Shown: positions 13,026-24,957 of the stretch, in pieces
Layout of the letters: each line of letters opens with the position of its first letter
How positions within the stretch are numbered: position 1 is the stretch's first letter
Assembly (NCBI GenBank): GCA_033439255.1
Contig: CM065887.1
Coordinates: 620,001 to 684,000 of the forward strand
Reading direction: 5' to 3'
From: Hericium rajendrae
Lineage: Eukaryota > Basidiomycota > Agaricomycetes > Russulales > Hericiaceae
DNA length: 64,000 nt
Notes under the pieces: generated by a model
The model's database searches: none
Told to the model about the DNA's origin: nothing
The model's input: only the letters and a program-made list of their open reading frames with translations
Made by a program: the position numbers and the translations under genes

Positions 13026-13169
13026 TAGAGAGTCTTCATACCGGCCGGAATGGAATGGACCCATTCAAACCCTATGCTCCAACAGTCATTTTTACGCGGG
13101 GCATCCCAGGGTTGGACGGCTCCGCCATCCCATTCAAGATTCCATTCCGGCGAGTGCGAAAACTCTCTA
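13026..13169. repeat. 144-bp imperfect inverted repeat, second MITE-like unit
   Basis: About 31 bases at 13026-13056 match the reverse complement of 13139-13169, with about six mismatches. Both arms end in TAGAGAGT outward and share gccggaatggaat inward. The outer bases are again TA. It begins 17 bp after the first inverted-repeat element and has no coding content. Confidence 0.5.
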
Positions 13170-13463
13170 CTGACAGAACACTCCGCATTACTCCGAGTCC
13201 GCCATACCTGCCAGCTTGGCTTCCATGACGTCAAGGATTCCTGCTGGGGGGCAGGAGCTATCCCCATCCGCCTAACCAACGTGAGGAGTACTTACGCGGG
13301 GGTGTGCAGGCGCGGCGGGACATCAAGTGAAGGAAGCCCCTGTCAGTGTCACGTTCGCGTTGTCCACGTGCACCCTACGAGTGTATAGCCGCTAGCGCGT
13401 CGAGCAGTTTCCAAGTCGGCGACGCGTCTCTTAAGTCGCCGTGCTTACAGCTGTGAGCACATC

Positions 13464-16400
13464 ATGTCAACGCCAGCTCTTCCAGCCGAAGCCGGTCCGT
13501 CCAACCCCAGGCCCAAGCTCAAGCGAAAATTAGGTACCGCAGGCTCTGAGCAGTCTAAGGCCAAGAAAACTCGCGTCGTGGGCAGTCGTTCGGCTAAGGG
13601 GAAAGGGGAAGGAAAGGAGGCAGAGCAGGCCCATTGGCCGGAGTACTTCCAGCAGGTGCGTACAATTATGAATTTCTACGTAGTTGTAAACCTGAAGGGT
13701 GTCTTAATTAGCTGTCGAAGGTATGCGAATACTATTCTTATGCGAAAGTCGTATTTAGCTAACCATGGGAGTGTCTGAAGATCTTCCAGGTTTGACGAAA
13801 CGAAGCTATCGGTGCACCATCATTCTCACAGATATGTCTTGCTATTAGGCCCTCAATACCGTCCTTGCATTTTGCTCGTCTCGAAAGCATATCGCAACAA
13901 CTTTCCCAACCGTCAGAACGTCTGTAGAGAAGCTACTTGGCGGGTACGAATCCCGTCATTTTTTTTGACATTCTGATACTTAACGTTGCATTAGGCCATT
14001 AGAATTAGAGAAGATTGCCGAGCTGAAGTAAGTTCGAGACGAGCACTCGGACTGATCTGAAGGGTAATCATATTTCTTGCAGGGCACTTCTTCCTCGTTT
14101 GGTCGAATTCGCATACAAGCCACATCGCGATATTCGAGTCAACGAGACTCCTACAGACCGTCAGCCTTCCCCAGACTTCGGGAAGTTTGAAGACCAGCGA
14201 CTTCGTGATGGAAAGTTCAAGGAGCCCGAATACGTTCTGGTTCTTGAATTTCACGACAGCTCAAAGGGCAAAAAAGTTCAGGATATGTGCGTACAATCAT
14301 TCACTGTCCTCAGCGCCCGCCGTAACGTCGATTGCAGTGGTTTGATTCCTGCGCCTGCGTTGACTCCTGTTGGCGTCAAGAAATTGGTCGAGAAACGAAA
14401 CGAAGCTTTCGATCGGGCGGTGAACGAGTCGGTGCCCGTGACTTCCATTCTCCAGCTTTCTAATTGAGTTCTGCATCAGGCTCCTTGAAGCATCCTCGGT
14501 TTCGTCAGAGGACCCCGTCGCTCTTCTGCAAGCAGCAGCTCGAGATCACGTCCCGGTGGACCCTGCTGCTCGAGCCCTACTCGCATTCACGGACTCCAAA
14601 CGGGGAGGACTCGCTATCCCGAATTCGGCGGACCGCCCGTCGATTATAGAGACAATCGCAGACATAGAAGGAGAGAGCTGGTACTCCGACGAAATCTCAT
14701 GGAGACGAACTTTCGAAGCTAAAGAAGGGAAAATAGGTAGGCTTCGCTTTCTCATGTTTGCTTTATGTTTATTTTTCATCATCCACTCTAGCTACTCTCG
14801 ATACTCCCCTTTCAGAGTCCATTCGGCACGCGCTATCAGAGGCAAGAGGTATCACTTTCCTATATACTCATCAGGCTGCCGCTATATCCGCTTTGGCACG
14901 AAACGAACACGTCATAGTCTCAACAAGCACTGCGTCCGGGAAGTCTGTGATATATCAGGTAAGATCGATGTGTGCTTGTGCACTGCTGTCAAGTTGACGA
15001 CCAATTACAAGGTGCCGATAATGCGATCGCTAGAAGAAGACGACAGTGCAACGGCGATCTTTATCTATCCGACAAAGGCATGCTATCTAGTGCTTGATTG
15101 GTGGAATGCCATCGTTGACCGTGTATGTCAGGCATTAGCACAGGATCAAAGGGCGGCACTTGAGCAATTGCTCTGCCAGTGCCCTGGTCTTGAACATGTC
15201 TCTGTAGGTCGTTGTCCAATGACCATGCCCATTTATTGACAAATGATTACTGGAGCAGGTCGAGACTTATGACGGCGACACACCACAAGAGAATCGAAGA
15301 TGTAAGTTCCGTTTACCATAGCGAGCCAACCATGTCTCACCGCATGCAAGTTATTCGAGAAAATGCCTCCATAATATTTACCAACTTCGTGAGTCATGCG
15401 CTGCATGTTCTGAAACCTGTTCACTATCTGAATGCAACTACTCCATGATAGGACATGGTTCATGCATCCATTCTTCCGCATGAAGATCTTTGGCGAAGGT
15501 ACGTTGTTATATTGACGGGGTCATAGCGGTTAATCGTTATATGTGGCGACCCCTCAGATTCCTGAAGAATCTGAAGATCGTTGCTGTCGACGAATTGCAC
15601 TACTACCATGGTCTCTTTGGAAGGTGTGCCTACTTCTAAAGATGAATGGACCGCTTCGCTTATATATCGACATGCAGCCACGCCGCGATGGTTATGAGAC
15701 GCCTACGCAGGATATGCGCGGCGGTAGGAAGTACGCGCTGCCTACATCTGTCTCATGTAGATCACTAACTACATCATCCAGACCGACGGGTTCGCTTCGT
15801 ATCATGCAGCGCGACGATTGAGAAGCCCAAGGAACACATGAAGAACATATTCGGTCTCGACGTGGGTTAGTCTTAACTCTTAATTCCTCTAGCCTCACTT
15901 CGCTTGCAGGATGTCACGGCCATCACAGAGGATGGAGCCCCTTCAGGCCGAAAGGACTTTCTGATTTGGGAGCCCGGGTGGATCGATCCTGACGATCCTT
16001 CTCTGGGAAAGCGCAGTTCGATGGTGCAGGCTACAGGTCTGATGAGATATCTCATGAAACGCGGTGTTCGTGTCATCCTCTTCTGCAAGGTATGTGGTCT
16101 CTTGATACTATAAACGCGTTCTGATCCTATCGTCTTCAGATCCGGAAAGGCTGCGAACTGGTTGGTTCTATGTGCCTCTATACGTGTCGCATAATATTTA
16201 CATCCATCCACAGGCTATGAAGATGATTCGGACGGACTTAACTGCCGAAGGGCGCAATGATGTGTTAGACAGAGTCGTATCATATCGAGGAGGTTCGCTA
16301 CGGTTTCATTTGAAAGCTTCACGAGCATGCTCACGAATACATACAAAGGTTACTCGGCACAGGACAGACGAAAGATAGAACACGATGCATTCTCCGGAAA

Positions 16401-18418
16401 TCTCCTAGGGATCATCGCGACCAATGCGCTTGAGCTGGGAGTCGACATTGGAGTCCTGGATGCTGTGATAATGCTAGGCTTTCCAATGGGAATTGCAAGC
16501 TTAGTCAGTCTTTCGATAATCAGTGTCCAAATGTCAATATTTACATCCGTTACAGCGACAGCAGATTGGTCGAGCCGGGCGGAGGGCTCGCGATGCTCTG
16601 GCAGTTTTGGTCTCGGATGGCTTGATGCTGGACGAGCATTATGTAGCCAATCCGAACGATTTGTTCGACAGTCCGATGGACGATCTCGTGGTCGACTTGG
16701 ACAGTAAATCCATCATCGAGGCCCACCTACAATGTGCCGCACACGAGATGCCTATGTCCCTGGAGGACGAGAAATGGTTTGGTCATTTTACTAAGCAGTT
16801 ATGCGAGACAAAACTTGTCAAAGATAAGGAAGGCTGGTGCGTGTCGTGGCGACTGATTTGATCCTGCAAAAGCTTACTTTATAATAGGTTCCATACCCAT
16901 CCCAAATATCTACCATACCCAGCAAAGGAGGTCTCGCTCAGAGGAGCGCAAGAAGAAAGGTATTGCCTCCTTGACGTGAGCAATCAAGGTAATGCAGATG
17001 GGACTGTGCGGATTTTGGAGGAGGTCGAAGTCTCTCGTGCATTATTTGAAGTCTATGAAGGAGCGATTGTAAGTCTTTGATGCTGATCGCATGGGCGAAC
17101 ACTGACCGTTCTTTATCAGTTCATACATCAAGGCATACCGTTCCTGGTAAGTCATATCTTTGGTGTCATGGGTTTCTATTTTGAGACTACGGTCATAGGT
17201 TCAAGACGTCAACCATGATACGAAGCAAGCGAGGGTTATTCGAACAGATGCAAATTGGATTACATCGCCCAGGTACCTCATCCAATTTCCTCTTAAGACT
17301 TCTTTAGAGCTAATGTCGATGTCCCCAATGTAGAGATTTTACGTGAGGTCCTGAGAAGCTTGCAATGTGGCTTTGCTGACCACCAACGTAGTGATGTTGA
17401 CGCAGTTCAAACGCAACGCATCAGAGAAATCCACGGCTCTTCCAGACGCGCGTTTTATGGCCGTAAGTTGTCTCCGTTTCTCTTCCTCGCTATACACTCA
17501 TCGCCTTTCATACCATAGGTGTGGATGTAAAGACTGTTGTGTTTGGTAAGTGTTCGCACTGGCATTTCCGTGCGTGACGAACGCTGATCTCGTTTCTTAA
17601 GGGTTCTTCAAAATGCGGTAAATATATGTTTATGCACCGATACGACATGCACTGACGGACTATCGTAGCGCGGGGGTCATCCTAGATGCCGTTGACGTCG
17701 ACATGCCTGCGTACGAACGCATGACCACTGGGATGTGGATTGATATCTCGGCCCCTACGCTCGCAATGATGAACCAGAGAAATATCAAACCTTCAGCAGC
17801 AATTCATTCTGCTGAACATGCCTTCCTCAATCGTTTTGACATGGCATCTGCAGTGAGGACCGAATGCAAAGCACCGGAGAAGGAATTCAAGGCGTCGCCC
17901 ACTGAGCGCAAACGCCCCGCGCGGTAAGCAATTGTCAGTGGTCTCTTGCAGCCGCTCGCCTTACCAATATGTAGCCTCATCTTTTACGACATTCCTGACA
18001 AGGGTTGCGGTTTCACAGCGAAAGCGTTTGATCACAGTATGTTTTCATCACTGAGCGGAATTCACAGTACTGAATGTTTGACAGCTTCGGAGTTGCTTCG
18101 TCACGCCCTTGACATCGTTTCTTCCTGTGACTGCGAAGATGGTTGTGCCACTTGTACGTCCTGTGGTTGAGACCCGCTTCCGAGCCTAATCGCATACGCT
18201 CTTCAGGCATAGCAAGCCCGTACTGCAAAGAGAGAAATGAGGTCAGCTCGAAGATCGGCGCTGTGGTGGTGCTGAAGGACATCCTCAATGTGGACATCGA
18301 CTGGGATTCCATCGAATACCAAGTCTCTGAAGGCGCCGACTTTCCGACTATCGTGGAAGCGGAAGTCATTCCAATCCGTCCTATCGAAGGCATTGTGGTG
18401 GAGAAGGACGATGCGTGA
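13464..18418 (+). CDS. HRQ1: HRQ1-type RecQ4-related DNA helicase with C-terminal zinc-binding domain
   Basis: Thirty-three exons join in frame to 1079 residues; the gene looks intact. The N-terminus is basic and disordered. A HRQ1-family N-terminal region follows (ALNTVLAFCSSRKH), then the helicase core: Walker A TSTASGKS (341-348), Walker B DELH (452-455), motif III SCSAT, and motif VI RQQIGRAGRR (653-662). Near the C-terminus, Cys 1001, 1003, 1007, 1010 and 1016 (CDCEDGCATC then C) match the DUF1998/MZB zinc-binding domain. Family knowledge: Hrq1 unwinds DNA 3'-5' in crosslink repair and telomere maintenance. Oddities: three 9-nt exons (13712-13720, 13781-13789, 17334-17342) and one apparent GC..AG intron (15078-15131). 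The start is the first ATG of the open exon. It converges on SCY1, with 134 bp between the two genes. Confidence 0.95.
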
Positions 18419-18552
18419 TCTACAGTACGAGCAAAGCCGTCGTCACTCGTAGAAAGCATACTGATAAATGTCCCAGTACAGCATCGGGAACGGTGGTATC
18501 TATGGTGCAGCTGTACGTTATATCCAACATGACATGGAAACGAGAAGTCAGT

Positions 18553-21500
18553 TCAAGCTAAGGGGTCAAAAGCCCCCAAAATGTCTTTTGATGAGGGTTT
18601 GTTCCCTCCGCCTCCGGACCATGAAGGCTGTGGAGGCTTAGAAGGTGTTAATAGGTCACCCATGGCTGGACGTGACACGGGTCTAGACGATGGAGCAAGC
18701 GTAGCGTTCATCGCTGGGAATGAGAAGCTGTGATTTGAAGGTGAAGATTGCTGCGGCATGATCATGGGCGGTGCATTAAATGGCGACCCGAAGGACGACA
18801 TTGAGGGAGCTATGTCATCTAAGCTGATGTTGTAGTTTGGTTTCGATGCAGCTTGTTGCGTGAGCGGAGAAGTCGAACTCTGTGGAGAAAGGTGGCCGCC
18901 TGTGAGATTTGGCTGAAGGGGCTGCATCATAGAGCTCGTGCCAAAGGACGGTGCCCGAGCTGACGAAGGCGCCGACGAAAATGCTGTCGAGTTGAAAGAA
19001 CTCGGTGGAATTGGCTTTGCACCAAGCGCACTGGGACGCGGTGCCGGCGATCTTGAGGAGGATAATGTGGGAGTTGTGTTTAACCGAGGCGACGGTAGGG
19101 GCGAGGGAGCCGACCTCATTGCCATAGAGGTCGTTGAAACAGGCATGGGAGTCGCAGAGTTACCTTGAGGGGTCTAACAATTCCAATGAGATGTTTGTTC
19201 CCTTAGCAAAGGAAATTGACGTACGTCAGGTCGCGGGGCTAGGATACTGCCCCAGACGTCGTCATCCCAGCTTCCATTGGTATCGATGACTGTGTCCGCC
19301 TTTACTGCGGTACCGCCGGCGCCGCCAACAAGGCTCTCAAAGTCAACGTTGTTGCCCATTGTCATCATGGCGGGGCCGCCATTCGTTCCTATCGTAGATC
19401 GGTCTTCTATGCGCTGCGAATCGCGCAAAAACTGGTCATGCTCTTTCCTCACGCGCTCGCCGAGCGTGTGGATGACCTCCATGAATCGGTGGAACTGGTT
19501 CACATTCAAAACTGTGTAGGCTCATCAGCAAAATGCAAGTACCAGGAGAACACCGGTACCCACGAGGACCGATGGACATTGCCCATAGTTGCGGAAGCAC
19601 GAGTGTAGCCACAGCCTCACGATCGACCTTCAATCCCATCGCTTCTTGCACGGACAACGTTGCCATCTGAGTTTCAGCGAAGCTCAATGATTTACTCAGG
19701 GCCTAATGAAGGGCAAGTTCGCACCATAACAGCGGGTTCTTTCGTGCGGATTTTCGAGAGTAGTGGCACAAGTTTTTGAGTTAGACTTGACTGTTGTAGT
19801 ATTTAAGCTGCATTCACCGACAATAGTGAGTCAAGACAACGGACCTGATCTAGCGTTTTCACCATGCTGAGGAACGTCACCAGCGTAGCGACCTTCACAG
19901 ACAGAATCCGCGTCTTCGTGAACACAAGCTGTACACGACACAGTGAATACAGGAGTCGGCGGAAGGATGAAAGCATGGTTTCCTTACCGCAACGCGAGGG
20001 AACATTACACCCTGGACTTCGGCGTAGTCTATTGTCTCGCACAAGTCCGGCACCACTTTTAGGGCGCGTTCTTGAACCTAAGCCATATTAGCAGAGTATC
20101 GCTGCCGGGTGGCTAGAAAACGAACAATAGCATGCTCTGATTCGAAAGCATTGTAGACCAACGGCAGTACATCTAATGACAACTCACTTAGCCGCAGGTT
20201 GAAGCGCTAGAGACTGAACTCACGTTCTCTGAATACATTTTTCTCGGTCTTGCTTTGCAGCGTGTCGAGATTATTCAGTAGAGTTATCATGTTTTGTGGT
20301 GGATCTTTGATAGTAAAGAGCGGCTTGAGATTTGGTAACACAAGGGTCGCAAATTGAGATGCTGATAGAATCTTCGAGATTAAGAAAACATTGGGAAGGA
20401 TATACGGGAGTAAGTGCGTGTCTTTCATCTACTGCGAGTCAGTATCTTCCGGGCTGTAGAGAAGAAACCATGTCTCACCTCCTCTAACAGAGAAGGGAGG
20501 ATCTTCCGTACGCGCAGTCCCTCGGAGAATCGGTCCAATACGTTTGTTAAGCCTTTCATGAATGAAATCTTCTCCTCCCGCGACTTCGCAGCGAAGTTGG
20601 AACGGTCCAAGAAATTTAATGTTGAGATTGGCAAGGACGAAAAGAAGGCGTGTGAAGGAAGCGTGCTTGGCGTTGGCCTGTCGTGGGGATTTCGTGTGAT
20701 GAGAGAGCTTAGCAAGGCTGCATACTAGCGTTAGCAGAGTACAGGCTTCAGAGCCAGGACACCTACACTGAAGATCTCTGTCGAGGCGCTCCACACCTGA
20801 CAGTGGACGGCCAGCATGCTCGCGCAGGCTGCCCAGATTACCGAAGTTCTTGAACGGAGGCTCGCCTTTACAATGTACAGCGTACAAAAGGCATCCGATA
20901 GAGTACATGTCCGAAGCGGTGTTGAGTACTTCGTCTAAAGCATACTCTGGCGCTACAGCTCCATTAGTATCGGTCGGGAAAATAACGCAGAGTTATTACC
21001 CATGTAATCGAAAGAACGCTGTACATATGCCGACATTCTGTTGTCGTGAGATGGAAATTCCCAACTTGTTTTCGACCCATCTGGTCGCGACAGAGGGATA
21101 GTGAGACCCAGTCCACCAATCTTCCAATCACCCTAAGAGGATGTTCGTCAGGCTATTATCACGACATTGAAATCCCATACATACTGAGCTGTTGATGAGA
21201 ATGCTTTCCAAATCGATGTTGGAATGGATGATACGCGCAGAGGTATGCAAGAACGATAGCCCTTTGCACAGCTGCAGGATGCCCTTCTGGATCTGAAGAA
21301 GCCGCCGTGGGTATCAATCTCGTGTCATACTCATTGAACGAACCTCGACTTCGTCCAGGTCTACAACGGATGATCTATATGGAGATCCTGGCACAGCGAG
21401 ATAGAGCGATGATAATAACGGCTCAGTCGCGAATATGAGTTCGCTGCGCGTCTCTTCCAAGGGTTCGACCATCTCTGATCATCATGCCCTAATAAGAAGT

Positions 21501-21921
21501 GTTCGTTGCATGAAGACATGTAAGACCTACCCAATATACATGGATGTCGAAGCCTGCTAAGAGATGATCCCTGGAGGACGTGCAGATGTTAACGAGAGTG
21601 TCGCACTATTCAGATACACAACGCTACCTCAGACTTCAAAACCTCCATTACAGTCTCCTTCGCAGATGCACTCATCCTATCCATCTCCGCACTCCTCTTT
21701 TCGAAAGTCCACACGGAAACGCGCTTGTTTGTAACCTTGTGCGACGCAGATTGGACGCGCCATAGTCCAACATGAAATGGCGGCGTTTGGGCAGCTGCTG
21801 GTAGAGAAGACTGGCCAGACGGGGAAGGGGTTGCAGCACGGCTTCCCGATGTGGTTCCCCCGATGTTATAGTTCTGAGAAATATTGGATCGCGAGAAAAA
21901 GGAGGTTGCAGCGGCAAACAT
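18553..21921 (-). CDS. SCY1: SCY1-family (SCYL2-like) pseudokinase
   Basis: This is a multi-exon minus-strand gene. The first exons are 21921-21628, 21570-21531, 21474-21344, 21292-21185, 21132-21000, 20958-20767, 20717-20479 and 20428-20224. The start MFAAATSFFSRSN and the stop at 18553 bound a full SCY1 layout: an N-terminal kinase-like domain (GLWRVQSA, RLRHPCIL, FAPEYALDEV-like APE segment as APEYAL), a helical HEAT-like region (LLPYILPNVFLISK), and a Ser/Pro-rich tail ending DILGAFDPLA. The catalytic HRD is HSN, and the DFG position reads GGLG, so phosphotransfer is unlikely. Family knowledge: Scy1/SCYL2 proteins act as adaptors in clathrin-dependent Golgi/endosome traffic. The tail peptides may bind clathrin adaptors (inference). 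It shares a 197-bp promoter region with TAPT1. Confidence 0.93.
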
Positions 21922-22118
21922 GATGTTGGCAGGTCCAGGTGTGAAATGGCCAAACGACCTTGGATCTTCCGCTCGTCAGAGATGTCCTGGAATATAATGA
22001 GGGCCTCCAGTGACGCTAACGACAAGGAATATTCGTCAATGCGTAAATAGAGCCTGCGCGGAGAGTTCTGTAGAGTCGTCGGCTCGCTGAATGCGTCAGG
22101 AATGAAGTCGGTCACTGC
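21922..22118. promoter_or_regulatory. Compact bidirectional promoter interval, SCY1 / TAPT1
   Basis: Only 197 bp separate the two divergent start codons. Both 5' UTRs and both promoters must fit here or overlap the neighbouring coding sequence. I see no clear TATA box, so I mark it by position alone. Confidence 0.5.
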
Positions 22119-24777
22119 ATGCAACGCTTCCGGCGCTCCGCTTCTCATTCGCGTGCGCGCGGGGCAAGCTCAAACTTGGACTTCACCATGCCAAATCACT
22201 CGCTCTCCCCTCAGCGAACAGGTGTTCTTCGACATCGTTTCTCAATATCATCTAGTTCAACTTCAGGCGTCCGACGTAGCTCAAGCAACAGACTACCACG
22301 GTCCATTCGCCGCTCCCGCCCGCGCCAGCGAAGGAGGTCATCCAGTCCTAGTGCTGACCATGATATCTCATTCTCCTCAAGTCACATTAGCGACAATGAA
22401 GGCGAATACGAAGAGACTGACACAGAGGACATGCCGTTCTCCTCGTTTGCGGATAGGATAAACCCTTCGTACCTGAACACTTTGACCGGCTCACAGACAT
22501 ATCCATCGACGGCCCCGGAGGATGAGCAGAGGCCTCTTACTTACGCCTCGTTGCCTCCTACGCCGATCTCATCTTCACCACCATCTCACGCAACTATACC
22601 TTCGACAGTACCGCCGCCCATTGAGCATTCCGAAACCTACCAACCACCTTGGTCGCTCTGGGACTACTTGAGGGAGGAATTGCTAGCAACGGATTTTGAC
22701 TCGCATCAAGAGCTGAAGTGGGAGAGAGTCAGCAATTTTCTTGCCATCCCCCTCGCGATAGAGAAGGTACGTGACTATCTCTTGGACGGCGCGCAATATC
22801 CTCATTGCAAACACGCAGATCATTGGCTTTGGCTTCATCTTGTGCTTCGATTCATTCTTGTACACGTTCACCATCCAGCCCATCAGATTTATTCTTGCCT
22901 TCTGGCGGCTATTTATTAATTTTGTTTTCCGTACCAAGAAGACCTTGCCGCCCTCACAGAAGGCGGACATCCTCAGAACACTCTTGCTGGCAGCATCCAT
23001 CGCGTTCCTTACACCACTCACAGATGCAAGCAAGATCTACCACTCTATTCGTGGACAAGACACTATCAAGCTGTACGTGATATTCAACGCATTAGAAGTA
23101 GGCAATATCTCTCAAGTCGTCACATCCCCGAGTGTTGCTCAGTCGTGCTGATTCTAATGATATATACAAAGATCGCTGATCGTCTATGCGCGTCTATTGG
23201 ACAAGATATCATCGACTGTCTTTTCTCGCGTTCCACACTGTTATTGCTATCGCGAAAAACACCTCTGACTGCGCATTCATTCCGCCCTGTGATATTCTTT
23301 TGTCTAGCGACCCTTTACGTTGGTACGCAAATTTCTTTTAGTATCACGGCGTATGACCGATGTCTATTGGGTCCCTGCAGTGGCACATGCGCTCGTCATG
23401 GTGTACCAGTTGCTCTGTTTGAATGTGGCCATCAACTCATACGACAATGCATTGCTGTCTCTCCTCATGTCGAATCAGTTCGTCGAAATCAAGGGCAGTG
23501 TGTTCAAAAAGTTTGAGAAAGACAATTTGTTCCAGATCACTTGCGCAGGTCCGTGTTCGCCTCGATCTTTTACTTCCCGCGTTGTATAATTAATTTCATC
23601 AGATATTGTCGAGCGCTTCACCCTTGGAATTATGCTCTTTTTCGTCGCGTTTCGAAATCTCATCGAGTTGTCCGGGTCTGAATTCGACTTCTCGGAGGGA
23701 GTTTTTCTTCCCAAGAGCTTCGGTCTCTTCCGCGGGGGCATCGGGGGAAGTGTCCTCTGGACAATCTCCTATGTGCGTAGATTTTGTTCCGCTCATATTT
23801 GAAAGGCCTCCTGACAACTTCAACAGCCAGTTGTGACCGTTATGATCTCAGAAGCGCTAGTCGATTGGTTGAAGCACGCATTCATCACCAAGTTCAACCA
23901 TATCCGACCATCTGTCTACGAGCGTTACACCGACGTGCTTTGTCGCGACCTCGCAACCACGAGCCGTCTCGGTGCTCGAAAGGCGCGTCTCCCCTCGTGC
24001 TTGGTCTTCATCGCTCTAATAGAGCTGGCTACGATCTAGCACTCGTATGTCGACCAGGCCCCGCTCGTTGCCCGGCGTCTCGGATTCTCTTCTCTGCCTC
24101 TGGCCGTCCTTGCCATTCTCGTTGGCTCGCAATCAATCAACTTGCTTATTTCGTCGTCACCCGTGCACCAGTCTACCCTATCTGAAGGCTTGAAGCCAAG
24201 CATACTCGCTGGCGCCAGCATCGCCGGCACACGGTGGTGGGAGTGGGCCGGCGAAGGAGGATGGGAAGACTTTCTCAGGCACAAAATCGACTGGGTGCTC
24301 GTGGCGAGCTGGGCGAAATGGGCCACCGTTGGTCTTACTTTCTGGGTCTGGTACGTGAACGATCTTGATATCCACGAGCCAGAAAGAACGCTGATCTTGC
24401 TCCCTCCGCGTGCCCTCTAGCTTCGTCGTGATCAAGGTGATCATGGGCGTCAATCTTGTCAGCTACGCAACCCAGAGGCGCGCGGGCATGGAAGCTCGCG
24501 AAATCGCGGACACGATCAATGACTTCGGACGCGATCCTATCGGCGAGGGTCGCGAGGAACAGGTGCGCCCGTCCTGATGCATCCTTTTTGCTGACAGTTA
24601 ATGTACGTCTCATCTCAGAAATACAACCGGGAGTTGAAGACGCTTCTTGACAATAAGCGTGACGATGCACCTCTGACCGCTGAGATTGGCGAGGGACGCG
24701 ATGCAGGTGACGGTAAGAAGAAGCGGCCGAAGTTGGAAGAGTTGACTCGGTTTACTATGGTCAAGCGTATCTGGTGA
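22119..24777 (+). CDS. TAPT1/EMP65-type ER membrane protein (DUF747)
   Basis: Nine exons give 727 residues: 22119-22766, 22819-23097, 23172-23322, 23381-23548, 23603-23772, 23827-23982, 24040-24350, 24421-24562 and 24619-24777. Residues 1-190 are basic, Ser-rich and disordered. The DUF747 core follows (FDSFLYTFTIQPIRF; FVEIKGSVFKKFEKDN; FNHIRPSVYERYTDVL) with several hydrophobic spans. The family's hallmark motifs are all present, and the length fits. Family knowledge: the yeast homologue Emp65 pairs with Slp1 in the ER to protect soluble ER proteins, and human TAPT1 is linked to cilia. An ER role is inferred. Intron 23983-24039 (57 bp) appears to start with GC, not GT: the reading frame and the family motif GARK/HSYVDQ are only joined that way. 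The second in-frame ATG at 22188 is an alternative start. Confidence 0.93.
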
Positions 24778-24957
24778 TACTGGTATGTTACGCATATATT
24801 CTGACAAGGAACCCATTTGTTGACTGCGAGCCGGCCTAGATACCCACATACATAGCCCTTTGTTCGGCTTAAAGCAATACATTTTTCCAAATATGCATAG
24901 CATATATCCCGATGCTTTCACCCGGTGCCAGTGATACCCACCGTCGGACGACGCGGA

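Noticed and set aside
13941-13956. T-arm-like cgggtacgaatcccg with a T-run after it, as in a tRNA 3' half
   Set aside because: It lies on an HRQ1 splice donor. There is no A box, acceptor stem or anticodon arm at the right distance.
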